Assembly (NCBI RefSeq): GCF_001423295.1
Contig: NZ_LMNG01000031.1
Span: 247,863 to 311,862 of the forward strand
Reading direction: 5' to 3'
Source: Methylobacterium sp. Leaf112
GTDB lineage: Bacteria > Pseudomonadota > Alphaproteobacteria > Rhizobiales > Beijerinckiaceae
Length of the DNA stretch: 64,000 nt
The translations under genes and the position numbers were made by a program. Of the stretch, positions 39,039 through 47,263 are shown piece after piece (the stretch's first letter is position 1; every line of letters begins with the position of its first letter). The notes beneath the pieces are model-generated. The model did no database searches, was not told the origin of the DNA, and saw only the letters and a program-made list of their open reading frames with translations.

Positions 39039-39982
39039 CAGACGAGATATTGCTCGATCACCGCCGCGCCGAGGCGGTTGTTCTCGGCGATAAACGCCGT
39101 GACGAATTCGTGCAGCCCCGACGTGAAGATCCGGTCGATGTTCTCGCCCTCCAGCCGCGCCAGGGTGTTGCTGGCGAAACGTTGGCTGGCCCCGCGCCGC
39201 CCGTAGGCGTCGGCGATGAGGTCGAGGTGTTCCACGAGCATGCCGTAGCAGTTGTGCAGCGAGCGCGGCATCTGGCGGTTGAGGATGAGGAGATCGGCCA
39301 CCAACAGGGGCTTCACGCTCTCGCGGTAGACCCAGTGATAGGCGTTGAAGGCCGAGACCTCGCGCAGGATCGTGGTCCACTGGAAGTAGTCGAGGCTGCC
39401 GCCGACGCGCTCGGTGGCGGGCAGGAGGATCCGGTACTTCACGTCGAGGATGCGGGCGGTGTTGTCGGCCCGCTCGATGGCGGTGCCGAGGCGGGTGAAC
39501 CAGTAGGCGTCGTTGCGCAGCATGGTGCGGTAGGCCGAACCGTCGAAGGCCAGGGACACGCCCTTCACCCATTCGAGGAAGCGGGAGAACTCGTCGCGGT
39601 TGAGGTCGCGCCCCTCGTAGTTGCGCAGCTCCAGCCAGGCGCCGTTGATGGCGTCCCACATCTCGGTGGTCAGGGCCGTGCGGACGCTGCGGGCGTTCTC
39701 GCGCGCCGTCTCGATGCAGGAGCGGATCGAGGACGGGTTGTGCGGACTGAAGGCGAGGAAGTCGCAGACCGTGGCCTCGGTGACGCCGTCGTAGAGCGGC
39801 TTGAACACTTCCGGATCGCCGGCCGACGCCAGGGCCGAGGCCCATTCGTTGGTCTCGCCGCCGCCGTAGCTCGACGGCAGGGCCGCGAGCCGATGCGCCG
39901 CGTCGAGGATGCGGGCGACGAACTCGGCCCGCTCGACGTAGCGCGAGAGCCAGTACAGGTTGTCTGCGGTCCGGGAGAGCAT
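39038..39982 (-). CDS. Alpha-E domain-containing protein (Anbu cluster)
   Basis: The 314-residue, all-helical protein starts MLSRTADNLYWLSRYVERAE, the hallmark of the COG2307 alpha-E family, with further conserved DNAYWFTRLGTAIERADNTAR and LDYFQWTTILREVSAF. Its biochemical role is unknown; it is tightly linked and sometimes fused to the circularly permuted ATP-grasp partner, so a substrate-binding or scaffolding role in the same ligase reaction is inferred. ATG 39982 is chosen on the family N-terminus. The ATP-grasp gene ends about 130 bp upstream. Confidence 0.93.
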   Translation of the reverse strand: MLSRTADNLYWLSRYVERAEFVARILDAAHRLAALPSSYGGGETNEWASALASAGDPEVFKPLYDGVTEATVCDFLAFSPHNPSSIRSCIETARENARSVRTALTTEMWDAINGAWLELRNYEGRDLNRDEFSRFLEWVKGVSLAFDGSAYRTMLRNDAYWFTRLGTAIERADNTARILDVKYRILLPATERVGGSLDYFQWTTILREVSAFNAYHWVYRESVKPLLVADLLILNRQMPRSLHNCYGMLVEHLDLIADAYGRRGASQRFASNTLARLEGENIDRIFTSGLHEFVTAFIAENNRLGAAVIEQYLV

Positions 39983-40109
39983 GGGCTTCCGTTGAGGCGC
40001 GGCCACCCGCGACGCGCGCGGGAACCGTTGGGCTGAGGGGACTATGCGGAGGCGATGACGGGTTGGGAAGCGCGCAGGACCCGCGCCGTATTCGGACGGG
40101 AGGGGATTG

Positions 40110-41564
40110 TCAGGCGTCGAGGACCCAGGTGTCCTTGGTGCCGCCGCCCTGGCTCGAATTGACCACGAGGGACCCTTCCTTCAGGGCGACGCGGGTGAGG
40201 CCGCCGGGCACGATGCGGATCTCGTCGGAGCCGCACAGCACGAACGGGCGCAGGTCGACGTGGCGCGGCGCGACCCCGGAGGCGACGAAGGTCGGGCAGG
40301 TGGAGAGGGCGAGGGTCGGCTGGGCGATGAAGCCGTCGGGTGCGTGCTTCAACTTGCGCCCGAACTCCTCGATCTCGCGCTTCGTCGCGTGCGGGCCGAC
40401 GAGCATGCCGTAGCCGCCCGAGCCGTTGACCTCCTTCACCACGAGGTCCTTGAGGTTGTCCATGACGTAGGCGAACGCCTCCTTCTCGCGGCAGCGATAG
40501 GTCGGCACGTTGTGCAGGATCGGCTCCTCGCCGGTGAAGAACCGCACGATCTCGGGCATGTAGCTGTAGACCGCCTTGTCGTCGGCGATGCCGGTGCCGA
40601 CGGCGTTGGCCAGCGTCACGGTCCCGCGCTCGTAGGCGTTCATGAGGCCGGGCACGCCGAGCACCGAGTCGGGGCGGAACACCAGGGGGTCGAGGAAGTC
40701 GTCGTCGAGGCGGCGGTAGAGCACGTCGACCCGGCGCGGCCCCTCGGTGGTGCGCATGTAGACCACGTCGTCCTTGGTGAAGAGGTCGGAGGCCTCCACC
40801 AGATCGACGCCGAGCTTGTCGGCGAGGAACGAGTGTTCGTAGAACGCCGAATTGTAGCGGCCGGGCGTCAGCAGGGCGACGGTGGGGTCCCGCGTCGCGG
40901 TGGACGGCGCCAGGGACCGCAGGGTCGCCAGCAGGGCGTCGGGATAGTTCTCCACGGGGGCCACGCGGTGGCGTGAGAACAGCTCCGGGAACAGCCGCAG
41001 CATCACCTCGCGGTTCTCCAGCATGTAGGAGACGCCGGACGGCGTGCGGGCGTTGTCCTCCAGCACGAAGAAGTCGTTCTCGCCGGTGCGGACGATGTCG
41101 ATGCCGGCGATGTGGACGTAGAGGTCGTGCGGCACCTTGAAGGCGCGCATCTCCATCCGGTAGTGCGGGTTGCGGTAGACGAGATCGGCCGGGATGATGC
41201 CGGCCTTGATGCATTCCTGGGCGCCGTAGATGTCCTTCAGGAACGCGTTGATGGCGGTGACGCGCTGCTTGAGGCCGCGTTCGAGGAAGCTCCACTCCGG
41301 CTTGGTGATGACCCGGGGGATGATGTCGAACGGGATCAGCCGCTCGGTGGATTCGTTGGCACCGTAGACCGCGAAGGTGATGCCGATGCGGCGGAACAGC
41401 ATCTCCGCCTGGCTGCGACGGGTGTTGAAATGCTCCGGCGGCGTGGTGTCGAGCCACGATTTCAGGCTGTTGTACGCCTCGCGCACGGCCGCATCGTTGA
41501 GCGTCCCTTCCTTCAGGATCCCGTCCGGGAACCCGGTCATCTCGTCGAACGCAGCGAGCGCCAT
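40110..41564 (-). CDS. Circularly permuted ATP-grasp protein (Anbu cluster)
   Basis: The 484-residue protein belongs to the COG2308 type: an ATP-grasp ligase fold whose order is circularly permuted. Visible markers are MTGFPDGIL near the N-terminus, ITFAVYGANESTERLIPFDIIPR, HIAGIDIVRTGENDFFVLEDN with the acidic pair, ARTPSGVSYMLENREVM and a late glycine loop NGSGGYGMLVGP. Such proteins are predicted peptide-forming ligases. First gene of the leftward cluster; its promoter should lie in the roughly 180-bp gap after RadC-like (41565-41745). Confidence 0.92.
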   Translation of the reverse strand: MALAAFDEMTGFPDGILKEGTLNDAAVREAYNSLKSWLDTTPPEHFNTRRSQAEMLFRRIGITFAVYGANESTERLIPFDIIPRVITKPEWSFLERGLKQRVTAINAFLKDIYGAQECIKAGIIPADLVYRNPHYRMEMRAFKVPHDLYVHIAGIDIVRTGENDFFVLEDNARTPSGVSYMLENREVMLRLFPELFSRHRVAPVENYPDALLATLRSLAPSTATRDPTVALLTPGRYNSAFYEHSFLADKLGVDLVEASDLFTKDDVVYMRTTEGPRRVDVLYRRLDDDFLDPLVFRPDSVLGVPGLMNAYERGTVTLANAVGTGIADDKAVYSYMPEIVRFFTGEEPILHNVPTYRCREKEAFAYVMDNLKDLVVKEVNGSGGYGMLVGPHATKREIEEFGRKLKHAPDGFIAQPTLALSTCPTFVASGVAPRHVDLRPFVLCGSDEIRIVPGGLTRVALKEGSLVVNSSQGGGTKDTWVLDA

Positions 41565-41745
41565 GTGCGCCTCCCCTTAAACGCCAAGTTCCAGGCAAGA
41601 GGCGCGCCAGGGGCGGACCGACCGGCCGTTCGAGGTCTCGACGGACCCCTTCGAGGGTACGCTAACACGCGGAACGCGAGGCGGCACGGTGTCTCTCATG
41701 AAACGTGAAGGCGTCGAGGGCCGGATGTTTCGCGGGGGGTGACGG

Positions 41746-42483
41746 TCAGATCAGCTTCAGGCCCTTGAAGCTCGCGTGGCCCTCGCGCCCGAGGATCACG
41801 TGGTCGTGAACCACGATCCCGAGGGGATCGAGCACGCCGACGATTTCGCGGGTCATGCGGATGTCCGCCGCCGACGGGGTCGGGTCGCCGGAGGGATGGT
41901 TGTGGGCGAGGATGATGGCGGTGGCGGAGAGTTCCAGGGCGCGCCGCGCCACCTCGCGGGGATAGACCGGCGTGTGGTCGACGGTGCCGCGCCCCTGGAC
42001 CTCGTCGGCGAGGAGGTGGTTGCGCCGGTCGAGGAACAGCACACGGAACTGCTCGCGCGCCGCGAACGCCATGGTGGCCCGGCAATATTCGAGCACGGCG
42101 CTCCACGACGACAGCAGCGGCCGGGCCGCGATGGCGCCCCGCGCCAGCCGATGGCCCGCCGCTTCGATGAGCTTCAGGTCGGCGATGACCCCGGCGCCGA
42201 TGCCTTCGATTTCGGCAAGCCGGGCCGGTTCGGCCGAGATCACCTCGGCGAAGCTGCCGAACCGGCGGATCAGCGCCTTCGCCAGGGGCTTCACGTCGCG
42301 CCGGGGAATGGCGCGAAACAAGGCAAGTTCGAGGAGCTCGTAATCCGGCAGCGCGTCGGCGCCCCCTTGGGCGAAGCGGGCGCGCAGGCGGTCGCGGTGC
42401 CCGAGGTAATGCGGCTCGGCCGCCTCGGTCCCGGTCGCCTCGCCGGCCGGCAGGGGAGGGTCGGACGGTCGGCGGGCGCTCAC
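41746..42483 (-). CDS. RadC-like JAB domain protein
   Basis: The 245-residue protein has an N-terminal helix-hairpin-helix region (PDYELLELALF, then LAEIEGIGAGVIADLK) and a C-terminal JAB1/MPN-like metalloprotease fold with the zinc motif HNHPSGDPTPSAAD. Despite the RadC name, a repair role has not been established. The start is GTG 42483, nine bases after the map stop on the same strand, so the two genes are probably co-transcribed, an arrangement seen in other alphaproteobacteria. Confidence 0.92.
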   Translation of the reverse strand: MSARRPSDPPLPAGEATGTEAAEPHYLGHRDRLRARFAQGGADALPDYELLELALFRAIPRRDVKPLAKALIRRFGSFAEVISAEPARLAEIEGIGAGVIADLKLIEAAGHRLARGAIAARPLLSSWSAVLEYCRATMAFAAREQFRVLFLDRRNHLLADEVQGRGTVDHTPVYPREVARRALELSATAIILAHNHPSGDPTPSAADIRMTREIVGVLDPLGIVVHDHVILGREGHASFKGLKLI

Positions 42484-42492
42484 GGGACCGGC

Positions 42493-43323
42493 TCAGGCCG
42501 CCGGATTGACCGGCTGGTGCAGGCCCTTCGGCGAGAAGGTGAAGATCTCGGCCCCCGTCTCCGTCACCGCCACCGTGTGCTCGAACTGGGCCGAGAGCAA
42601 GCGGTCCCGCGTCACCGCCGTCCACCCGTCGGACAGCACCTTCACGGCGGGGCGGCCGAGGTTGATCATCGGCTCCACGGTGAAGAACTGGCCGGGCTTG
42701 AACGTCACGTCGTAGCTCGGCTCGGCGTAGTGCAGGATGGTGGGCGCGTCGTGGTAGGTGCGCCCCAGCCCGTGGCCGCAGAAGTCGCGCACCACGGAGC
42801 AGCGCTCGGCCTCGGCATAGCTCTGGATCGCCCGGCCGATATCCGTGGTCGAGCCGCCGGGCTTGATCGCCGCGATGCCGCGCATGAGGCATTCGTGGGT
42901 GATCTCGCACAGGCGCTGGGCCTTGCGCGACACCTCGCCGACATAGGCCATGCGGCTCGAATCGCCGTGCCAGCCGTCGACGATGAGGCAGATGTCGAGG
43001 TTGACGATGTCGCCTTCGCGCAGGGGCTTGTCGTTGGGAATGCCGTGGCAGACCACGTGGTTGATCGAGGTGCAGATCGATTTCGGGTAGCCGCGGTACA
43101 GCAGGGAGGCCGGGTAGGCGCCGTGGTCCATGGCGAAGGTGTAGGCGAGGTCGTCGAGGGCCTCCGTGGTCACGCCCGGCGCCACGGCCTCCATCAGCAC
43201 GTCGAGGGCTTCCGCCGTCAGGCGCCCGGCCTTGCGCATGCCCGCGAACCCCTCCGGCCCGTGGATGGGCGGCTCGGGCGAACGTCGTCCGGTCTCGGAG
43301 ACGGCCTGATCGTTCTGCGTCAT
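42493..43323 (-). CDS. map: Type I methionyl aminopeptidase
   Basis: Removes the initiator methionine from nascent proteins. The 276-residue enzyme has the pita-bread fold with the five metal ligands in DICLIVDGWHGDSSRM (two Asp), CGHGLGRTYHDAP (His), FFTVEPMINLG (Glu) and QFEHTVAVTE (Glu), and the substrate His in INHVVCHGIP. ATG 43323 gives a short N-terminal extension; the frame continues upstream to 43743 through a tandem repeat and is not coding. It is the first gene of a map-radC pair. Confidence 0.95.
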   Translation of the reverse strand: MTQNDQAVSETGRRSPEPPIHGPEGFAGMRKAGRLTAEALDVLMEAVAPGVTTEALDDLAYTFAMDHGAYPASLLYRGYPKSICTSINHVVCHGIPNDKPLREGDIVNLDICLIVDGWHGDSSRMAYVGEVSRKAQRLCEITHECLMRGIAAIKPGGSTTDIGRAIQSYAEAERCSVVRDFCGHGLGRTYHDAPTILHYAEPSYDVTFKPGQFFTVEPMINLGRPAVKVLSDGWTAVTRDRLLSAQFEHTVAVTETGAEIFTFSPKGLHQPVNPAA

Positions 43324-43378
43324 GGGCGGGCGTTTCGTGGCTGGCCGGGAAAGATCCTCTGTACGACCCCGCGCTCGC

Positions 43379-43441
43379 GAGGCCAACCCTTGCGCCAGGC
43401 CAACCCTTGCGCGAGGCCAACCCTCGCGCGAGGCCAACCCC
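43379..43441. repeat. 17-bp tandem repeat upstream of map
   Basis: The unit GAGGCCAACCCTTGCGC is present at 43379-43395, with close copies at 43396-43412 and 43413-43429 and a partial fourth copy to 43441. Only one or two bases differ between copies. It lies in the divergent gap between map and the CHCC zinc-finger gene. The copy number could vary between strains. Confidence 0.85.
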
Positions 43442-43563
43442 GCCCCGAAGGAAGACCGGCGTTCGGGGCGGGCTAGGCGCCGGGCCGGGGAGGGGCTAGA
43501 CACCGTGTCTCCACGAACGGGCGCCCGGACGGGTTTCGACGGGCCGGCAGGCAGGACGGGACG

Positions 43564-43818
43564 ATGGCTGACAAGGCGGTGCCGCACTTCCACAACGACC
43601 TCGGGGTCGCGGTGATCCATGTCGGGTCGCGGGAGTTCATGTGCATCGGCGCGCGCCCGCCCTTCGACCATCCGCACGTGTTCCTCGACATGGGCACGGA
43701 CGACGAGATCATCTGCCAGTACTGCTCGACGCTCTATCGCCACCGTCCGGGCCTGAAGGCCGGTACCGCCGACCCGGCGGCCTGCGTGTGGGACGACCGG
43801 ACCCCGGCCGCCGCCTGA
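43564..43818 (+). CDS. CHCC-type zinc-finger domain protein
   Basis: The 84-residue protein matches the zf-CHCC family, related to the NDUFS6 subunit of mitochondrial complex I. Zinc ligands are visible as FMCIGARPPFDHPHVFLDM (Cys then His) and CQYCSTLY (two Cys). In alphaproteobacteria such proteins are small accessory proteins, possibly for complex I, but the function is not proven. The start is ATG 43564. The FAD monooxygenase starts 5 bp after its stop on the same strand. Confidence 0.88.
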   Translation: MADKAVPHFHNDLGVAVIHVGSREFMCIGARPPFDHPHVFLDMGTDDEIICQYCSTLYRHRPGLKAGTADPAACVWDDRTPAAA

Positions 43819-43823
43819 GCGCC

Positions 43824-45011
43824 GTGTCCTCCGTCGGTCCGAGTCGGATCGCCATCGTCGGCGCCGGGATCGGCGGCCTCACGGCGGCCCTCGCCCTGGA
43901 CGCGGCCGGCCACGAGGTCACCCTCGTGGAGCGCCGTACCGGATTCAGCGAGGTCGGCGCCGGCCTCCAGCTCTCGCCCAACGCCAGCCGCGTGCTCATC
44001 GGCCTCGGCCTCGGAGCGGCCCTGCGCCGGGCCGCGAGCGAGCCGCCGGGCGTGGTGGTGCGGGCGCTCGCGGACGGGCGCCAGCTCGGCGCGATCCCCC
44101 TCGGCCCCGCGCATCGTGAAAGTTTCGGCGCGCCCTACTACGTGATCCATCGGGCCGACCTGCAGACCCTGCTCCTAGATGCCGTGCGGGGTCGTGCCGG
44201 CATCCGCCTGCTCATGGGCCGCGACGTCACCGGCCTCGTCGAGACCCGGGACGGCGTCAGCCTCACCCTGGAAAGCCACCAGGGCGCCCGCTCCGAGACC
44301 TACGTGGCCGACCTCGCGGTGGGCGCAGACGGGGTGCGCTCGCGCCTGCGCGGCCACCTCGACGCGGTTCCCCTGCGCCCGTGGCGCGCCGCCGCCTGGC
44401 GGGCCCTGGTGCCGCGCGAGGCGGTGCCGCCCGAACTCGCCGCCGACGCCACCGGGCTGTGGCTCGGCCGCGACCGCCACGTGGTGCACTATCCGATCCG
44501 CGGCGGCAGCCACCTCAACGTCGTCGCCGTGGTGCCGGAGCGCGCCGGGACCGACGATTGGGGCCAGCTCGGCGAACCGGCGGTCCTGCGCGCCCGCTTC
44601 CCCGATGCGGCGCCTGCGCTGGCCGCGCTCCTCGGCGTGCCGGATTCGTGGCTGGTGTGGTCGCTCGTCGACCGTACGCCAGCCAAGCCCCTGGCGCGCG
44701 GACGCGTCGCGCTCCTGGGCGATGCCGGCCATCCGATCCTGCCGTTCCTGGCGCAGGGTGCGGCGCTCGCCATCGAGGATGCGGCGATCCTGGCGGCCTG
44801 CCTCGGCACGGCCCCGGTGCCGGAGGCACTCGCCGCCTACGCCAAGGCGCGCCGGGCCCGGGTGCGCAAGGTCCGCGCGGCGGCCCGCGCCAACGGCCGC
44901 AGCTACCATGCCGGTCCCCTCGTCGGCCGCGTGCGCAACATGGTGATGCGCCGCCTCGGTCCCGCCGGCATGACCCGCCGCTACCGCTGGCTCTACGGCT
45001 GGACGCCGTGA
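43824..45011 (+). CDS. FAD-dependent monooxygenase
   Basis: The 395-residue protein is a flavin monooxygenase of the salicylate or 3-hydroxybenzoate hydroxylase type. It has the N-terminal Rossmann motif IAIVGAGIGGLTAALAL, a central DG-type ADLAVGADGVRSRLR and the second FAD-binding motif VALLGDAGHPILPFLAQG with AIEDA. The substrate cannot be read from sequence; related enzymes hydroxylate small aromatics. GTG 43824 is the likely start, directly after the zinc-finger gene. A tRNA-Leu follows 52 bp downstream. Confidence 0.88.
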   Translation: MSSVGPSRIAIVGAGIGGLTAALALDAAGHEVTLVERRTGFSEVGAGLQLSPNASRVLIGLGLGAALRRAASEPPGVVVRALADGRQLGAIPLGPAHRESFGAPYYVIHRADLQTLLLDAVRGRAGIRLLMGRDVTGLVETRDGVSLTLESHQGARSETYVADLAVGADGVRSRLRGHLDAVPLRPWRAAAWRALVPREAVPPELAADATGLWLGRDRHVVHYPIRGGSHLNVVAVVPERAGTDDWGQLGEPAVLRARFPDAAPALAALLGVPDSWLVWSLVDRTPAKPLARGRVALLGDAGHPILPFLAQGAALAIEDAAILAACLGTAPVPEALAAYAKARRARVRKVRAAARANGRSYHAGPLVGRVRNMVMRRLGPAGMTRRYRWLYGWTP

Positions 45012-45063
45012 GGGTGAATGTCTTGATCTCGGACGCCCGCCCCGCTACCGCAGGAACCGGTAT

Positions 45064-45150
45064 GCGGACGTGGCGAAACCGGTAGACGCACGAGACTTAA
45101 AATCTTGCGGCCGCAAGGCTGTGCGGGTTCGAGTCCCGCCGTCCGCACCA
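45064..45150 (+). tRNA. tRNA-Leu (anticodon TAA)
   Basis: The 87-nt gene has a 7-bp acceptor stem (GCGGACG with CGTCCGC), a long variable arm as expected for leucine, the anticodon loop CTTAAAA with anticodon TAA at 45098-45100, a T-loop GTTCGAGTC and an encoded CCA end. It reads UUA (and UUG by wobble) codons, rare in a genome of this GC content. It stands alone, not in a cluster. Confidence 0.96.
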
Positions 45151-45384
45151 TTTCGTAGATATCGAGACAGCCACTCTGGGAAGCCAGGCTGACGCAGGTC
45201 GCGGGACGATGACGTCCGACGATCCTTGTTTGGACGGAGACCTCAGGGTCGTACGAGCGTCGAGACACGAAGTCGATCCGTGTTCGTTGTACGGGCGGCG
45301 CGACGACGTTCCACCCATCGCGCGTCGGGAACATGCGCGGGGTGTCAGGTGGACGAACGGGCGTCGTCGCGGCGATCGACCAGC
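45151..45384. other. Spacer without supported gene
   Basis: The stretch after tRNA-Leu and before the end of the DUF4336 gene shows no supported gene and no strong repeat. tRNA termination signals are not obvious. Confidence 0.4.
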
Positions 45385-46254
45385 TCAGCGACGCCTGCGG
45401 TCCGCATAGACCAGCGCGGCGATCATCCCGACGACGGCGACGCTCGCAAGGACCGTGGAGATCCTCGGTGCGGGGCTGTGCGCTGCGGGGGAGCCGGAAG
45501 TCCGCGCCGGGTCGCTCGCCGGGCCGAGGGCCCATCGCAGTGAACGCCGCAAATCCCCTGCCGCGTCGTGGCGGAACCACTGCCCGTGCGCGAAGATCAC
45601 CCGGTCCGGTTCGAAGGCCACGAGCCGCTGGGCGGCCCGCGCCACCGCGCGGCGGTTCGCGCCGAGAAGCAGCCTGAGGTAGAGCGGCGCCCGGCCATCC
45701 GGCGCCACGATCCGCAGGGCATGGGCGAGGGGGCGCACCGGGATCGGGAGTAGATCGGCCTCCAGGTTGATCACGAGGTCGGTCAGAAGCAGCGTCCGGC
45801 TCGGACGGTGGAACAAGCAGATCTCCCGGAACACCGGCCCGGCGACCAGGACCTGGTCGATTTCGCCCGCCCAGACACGGGGTGGGAAGTTCGACAGATC
45901 GGCATCGATCCGGACGCCGGAGCGGCGAACCTGGCCCCGGTCCCGGAGGCCGGGCACTGCCCAGGTGATGGCGTTGGGGCACGCCGCCTGCCAGTTTTGA
46001 AGGAACATCCAGTGGCCGACGCTCGGGGCGACAAGATGTCCGATGCGCCCGAGCCGTTCCAAGGCGCGCTGGAGGAGCGGATCGTGGGGAACCGGCGAAT
46101 GCAGCAGCAGCTCACCGCCTGCGAGGCGCAGCACCGTCATGCGGATCGGCAGCGGCATGCCCCCCGGATGGACGGGCGGCGCGTCGACGATCCAGACGCC
46201 TTCGGCGACCTGTTTGGGCGTGTTCAGCGGCGGATAGCTGATTTCGTGCGCCAC
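45385..46254 (-). CDS. DUF4336 domain protein with C-terminal membrane anchor
   Basis: The 289-residue protein follows the DUF4336 pattern: VWIVDAPPVHPGGMPLPIRMTV at the N-terminus, VAPSVGHWMFLQNWQAACPNA in place of the metallo-beta-lactamase HxHxDH motif, then LLLTDLVINLEADLLPIPV and FAHGQWFRHDAAGDLRRSLRWAL. The fold is related to metallo-beta-lactamases, but the usual full metal motif is not apparent. The final 25 residues form a hydrophobic helix ending YADRRRR, so the product is probably anchored in the inner membrane. Function unknown. It is leftward, separated from the polysaccharide locus by 94 bp. Confidence 0.82.
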   Translation of the reverse strand: MAHEISYPPLNTPKQVAEGVWIVDAPPVHPGGMPLPIRMTVLRLAGGELLLHSPVPHDPLLQRALERLGRIGHLVAPSVGHWMFLQNWQAACPNAITWAVPGLRDRGQVRRSGVRIDADLSNFPPRVWAGEIDQVLVAGPVFREICLFHRPSRTLLLTDLVINLEADLLPIPVRPLAHALRIVAPDGRAPLYLRLLLGANRRAVARAAQRLVAFEPDRVIFAHGQWFRHDAAGDLRRSLRWALGPASDPARTSGSPAAHSPAPRISTVLASVAVVGMIAALVYADRRRR

Positions 46255-46348
46255 GCGTCAAGACTGCCGTCGACGTTCCCGGTCCCGAAGAAACGTGGGC
46301 TCGCGCCGATGGCTCCGCCAAGCGGCGAAACCCGGCAACGAAACCCGG

Positions 46349-47263
46349 TCAGGGAACGCGCCCGAGGCTCGGTATGCGGGCGATCACGGCGCGATACAGG
46401 CCCGTGCGCGCCCGCAGGAACGGCCGGCTGTGCGCGATCATCAGGAAGATCGCGTGCGGGTTCGTGGTGACGTAGCGCCAGAAAAGCCGCGACGGCTCCT
46501 CCTTGATTCGCCAGAGCCATTCCAGGCTCCAGCGCTGCATCCAGTGTGGCGCGCGCGTGCGGCTCCCCGACAGGAAGTTGAACAGCCCCCCGGAGGTCTT
46601 GATCATCCCGACATGGATGAGCAGCGGGCTGAACTCGTAGACGAAAAGCTGCTCGCGCGGCACCCCGAGGGCGAGCCAGAGGATGTCCGGCCTGAGGGCG
46701 TCGATCTCGCGGACCTTGTCGCGGAGCGCTTCGCCATGGAGATACCCGTGCGAATGTCCGACGATGCGGATGCCGGGATGGCGACGCCGGACGTTCTCGA
46801 CGGCGCGTTGGTTCTCAGCCTCGCTCGATCCGAACAGGTAGAAGGTCAGGTTCCGGCGGATCGCGCCCTCGGCGACGCTGTGGAAGAGATCCGTCGTCGC
46901 CACCCGCTCCGGGAGGGCATGCGTCCCGATGAAGCGGGACGCCACCACCATGGGCTGGCCGTCGGCATTGACGAGATCGGCCTGCGCCATGATGCGGGCG
47001 AAGTCGCGATCCCGGGCGAAGCGCGACAGGACCTCGCCGTTGGCCGAGGTCAGAAAAAGCGGAAGGTTCGGGCGCGGGCGTCCCTCGGCGGCGGTGAGCA
47101 TCAGCTCGGCCGTTTCCGCCATGCTGAGGACGGCGATCGGCATGCCGCCCAGGGGGGTCGTCTGCACCACTTTCATGGGATCCGTCGCCAGATCCGCTGG
47201 TGGGTCGTCGGACAAACCGGGGGCCGGGCCGGTTGCGTACTGTGCCACGGGATCGGATCTCAC
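46349..47263 (-). CDS. WecG/TagA/CpsF family glycosyltransferase
   Basis: GT26 enzyme that adds a sugar to a lipid-linked intermediate of a surface polysaccharide. The 304-residue protein shows LFLTSANGEVLSRFARD, LVNADGQPMVVAS (the conserved N-A-D-G), YLFGSSEAENQRAVEN, ILWLALGVPREQLFV (probable substrate site) and EWLWRIKEEPSRLFWRY. The start is GTG 47263, overlapping the upstream stop (GTGA), so it is translationally coupled to the GumC-like gene. A longer ATG frame upstream lies inside that gene. Last gene of the leftward arm of the locus. Confidence 0.9.
   Translation of the reverse strand: MRSDPVAQYATGPAPGLSDDPPADLATDPMKVVQTTPLGGMPIAVLSMAETAELMLTAAEGRPRPNLPLFLTSANGEVLSRFARDRDFARIMAQADLVNADGQPMVVASRFIGTHALPERVATTDLFHSVAEGAIRRNLTFYLFGSSEAENQRAVENVRRRHPGIRIVGHSHGYLHGEALRDKVREIDALRPDILWLALGVPREQLFVYEFSPLLIHVGMIKTSGGLFNFLSGSRTRAPHWMQRWSLEWLWRIKEEPSRLFWRYVTTNPHAIFLMIAHSRPFLRARTGLYRAVIARIPSLGRVP

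Noticed and set aside
43379..43441. CRISPR-like array
   Set aside because: Repeats are short, directly adjacent and have no spacers or cas genes nearby, so they are simple tandem repeats.
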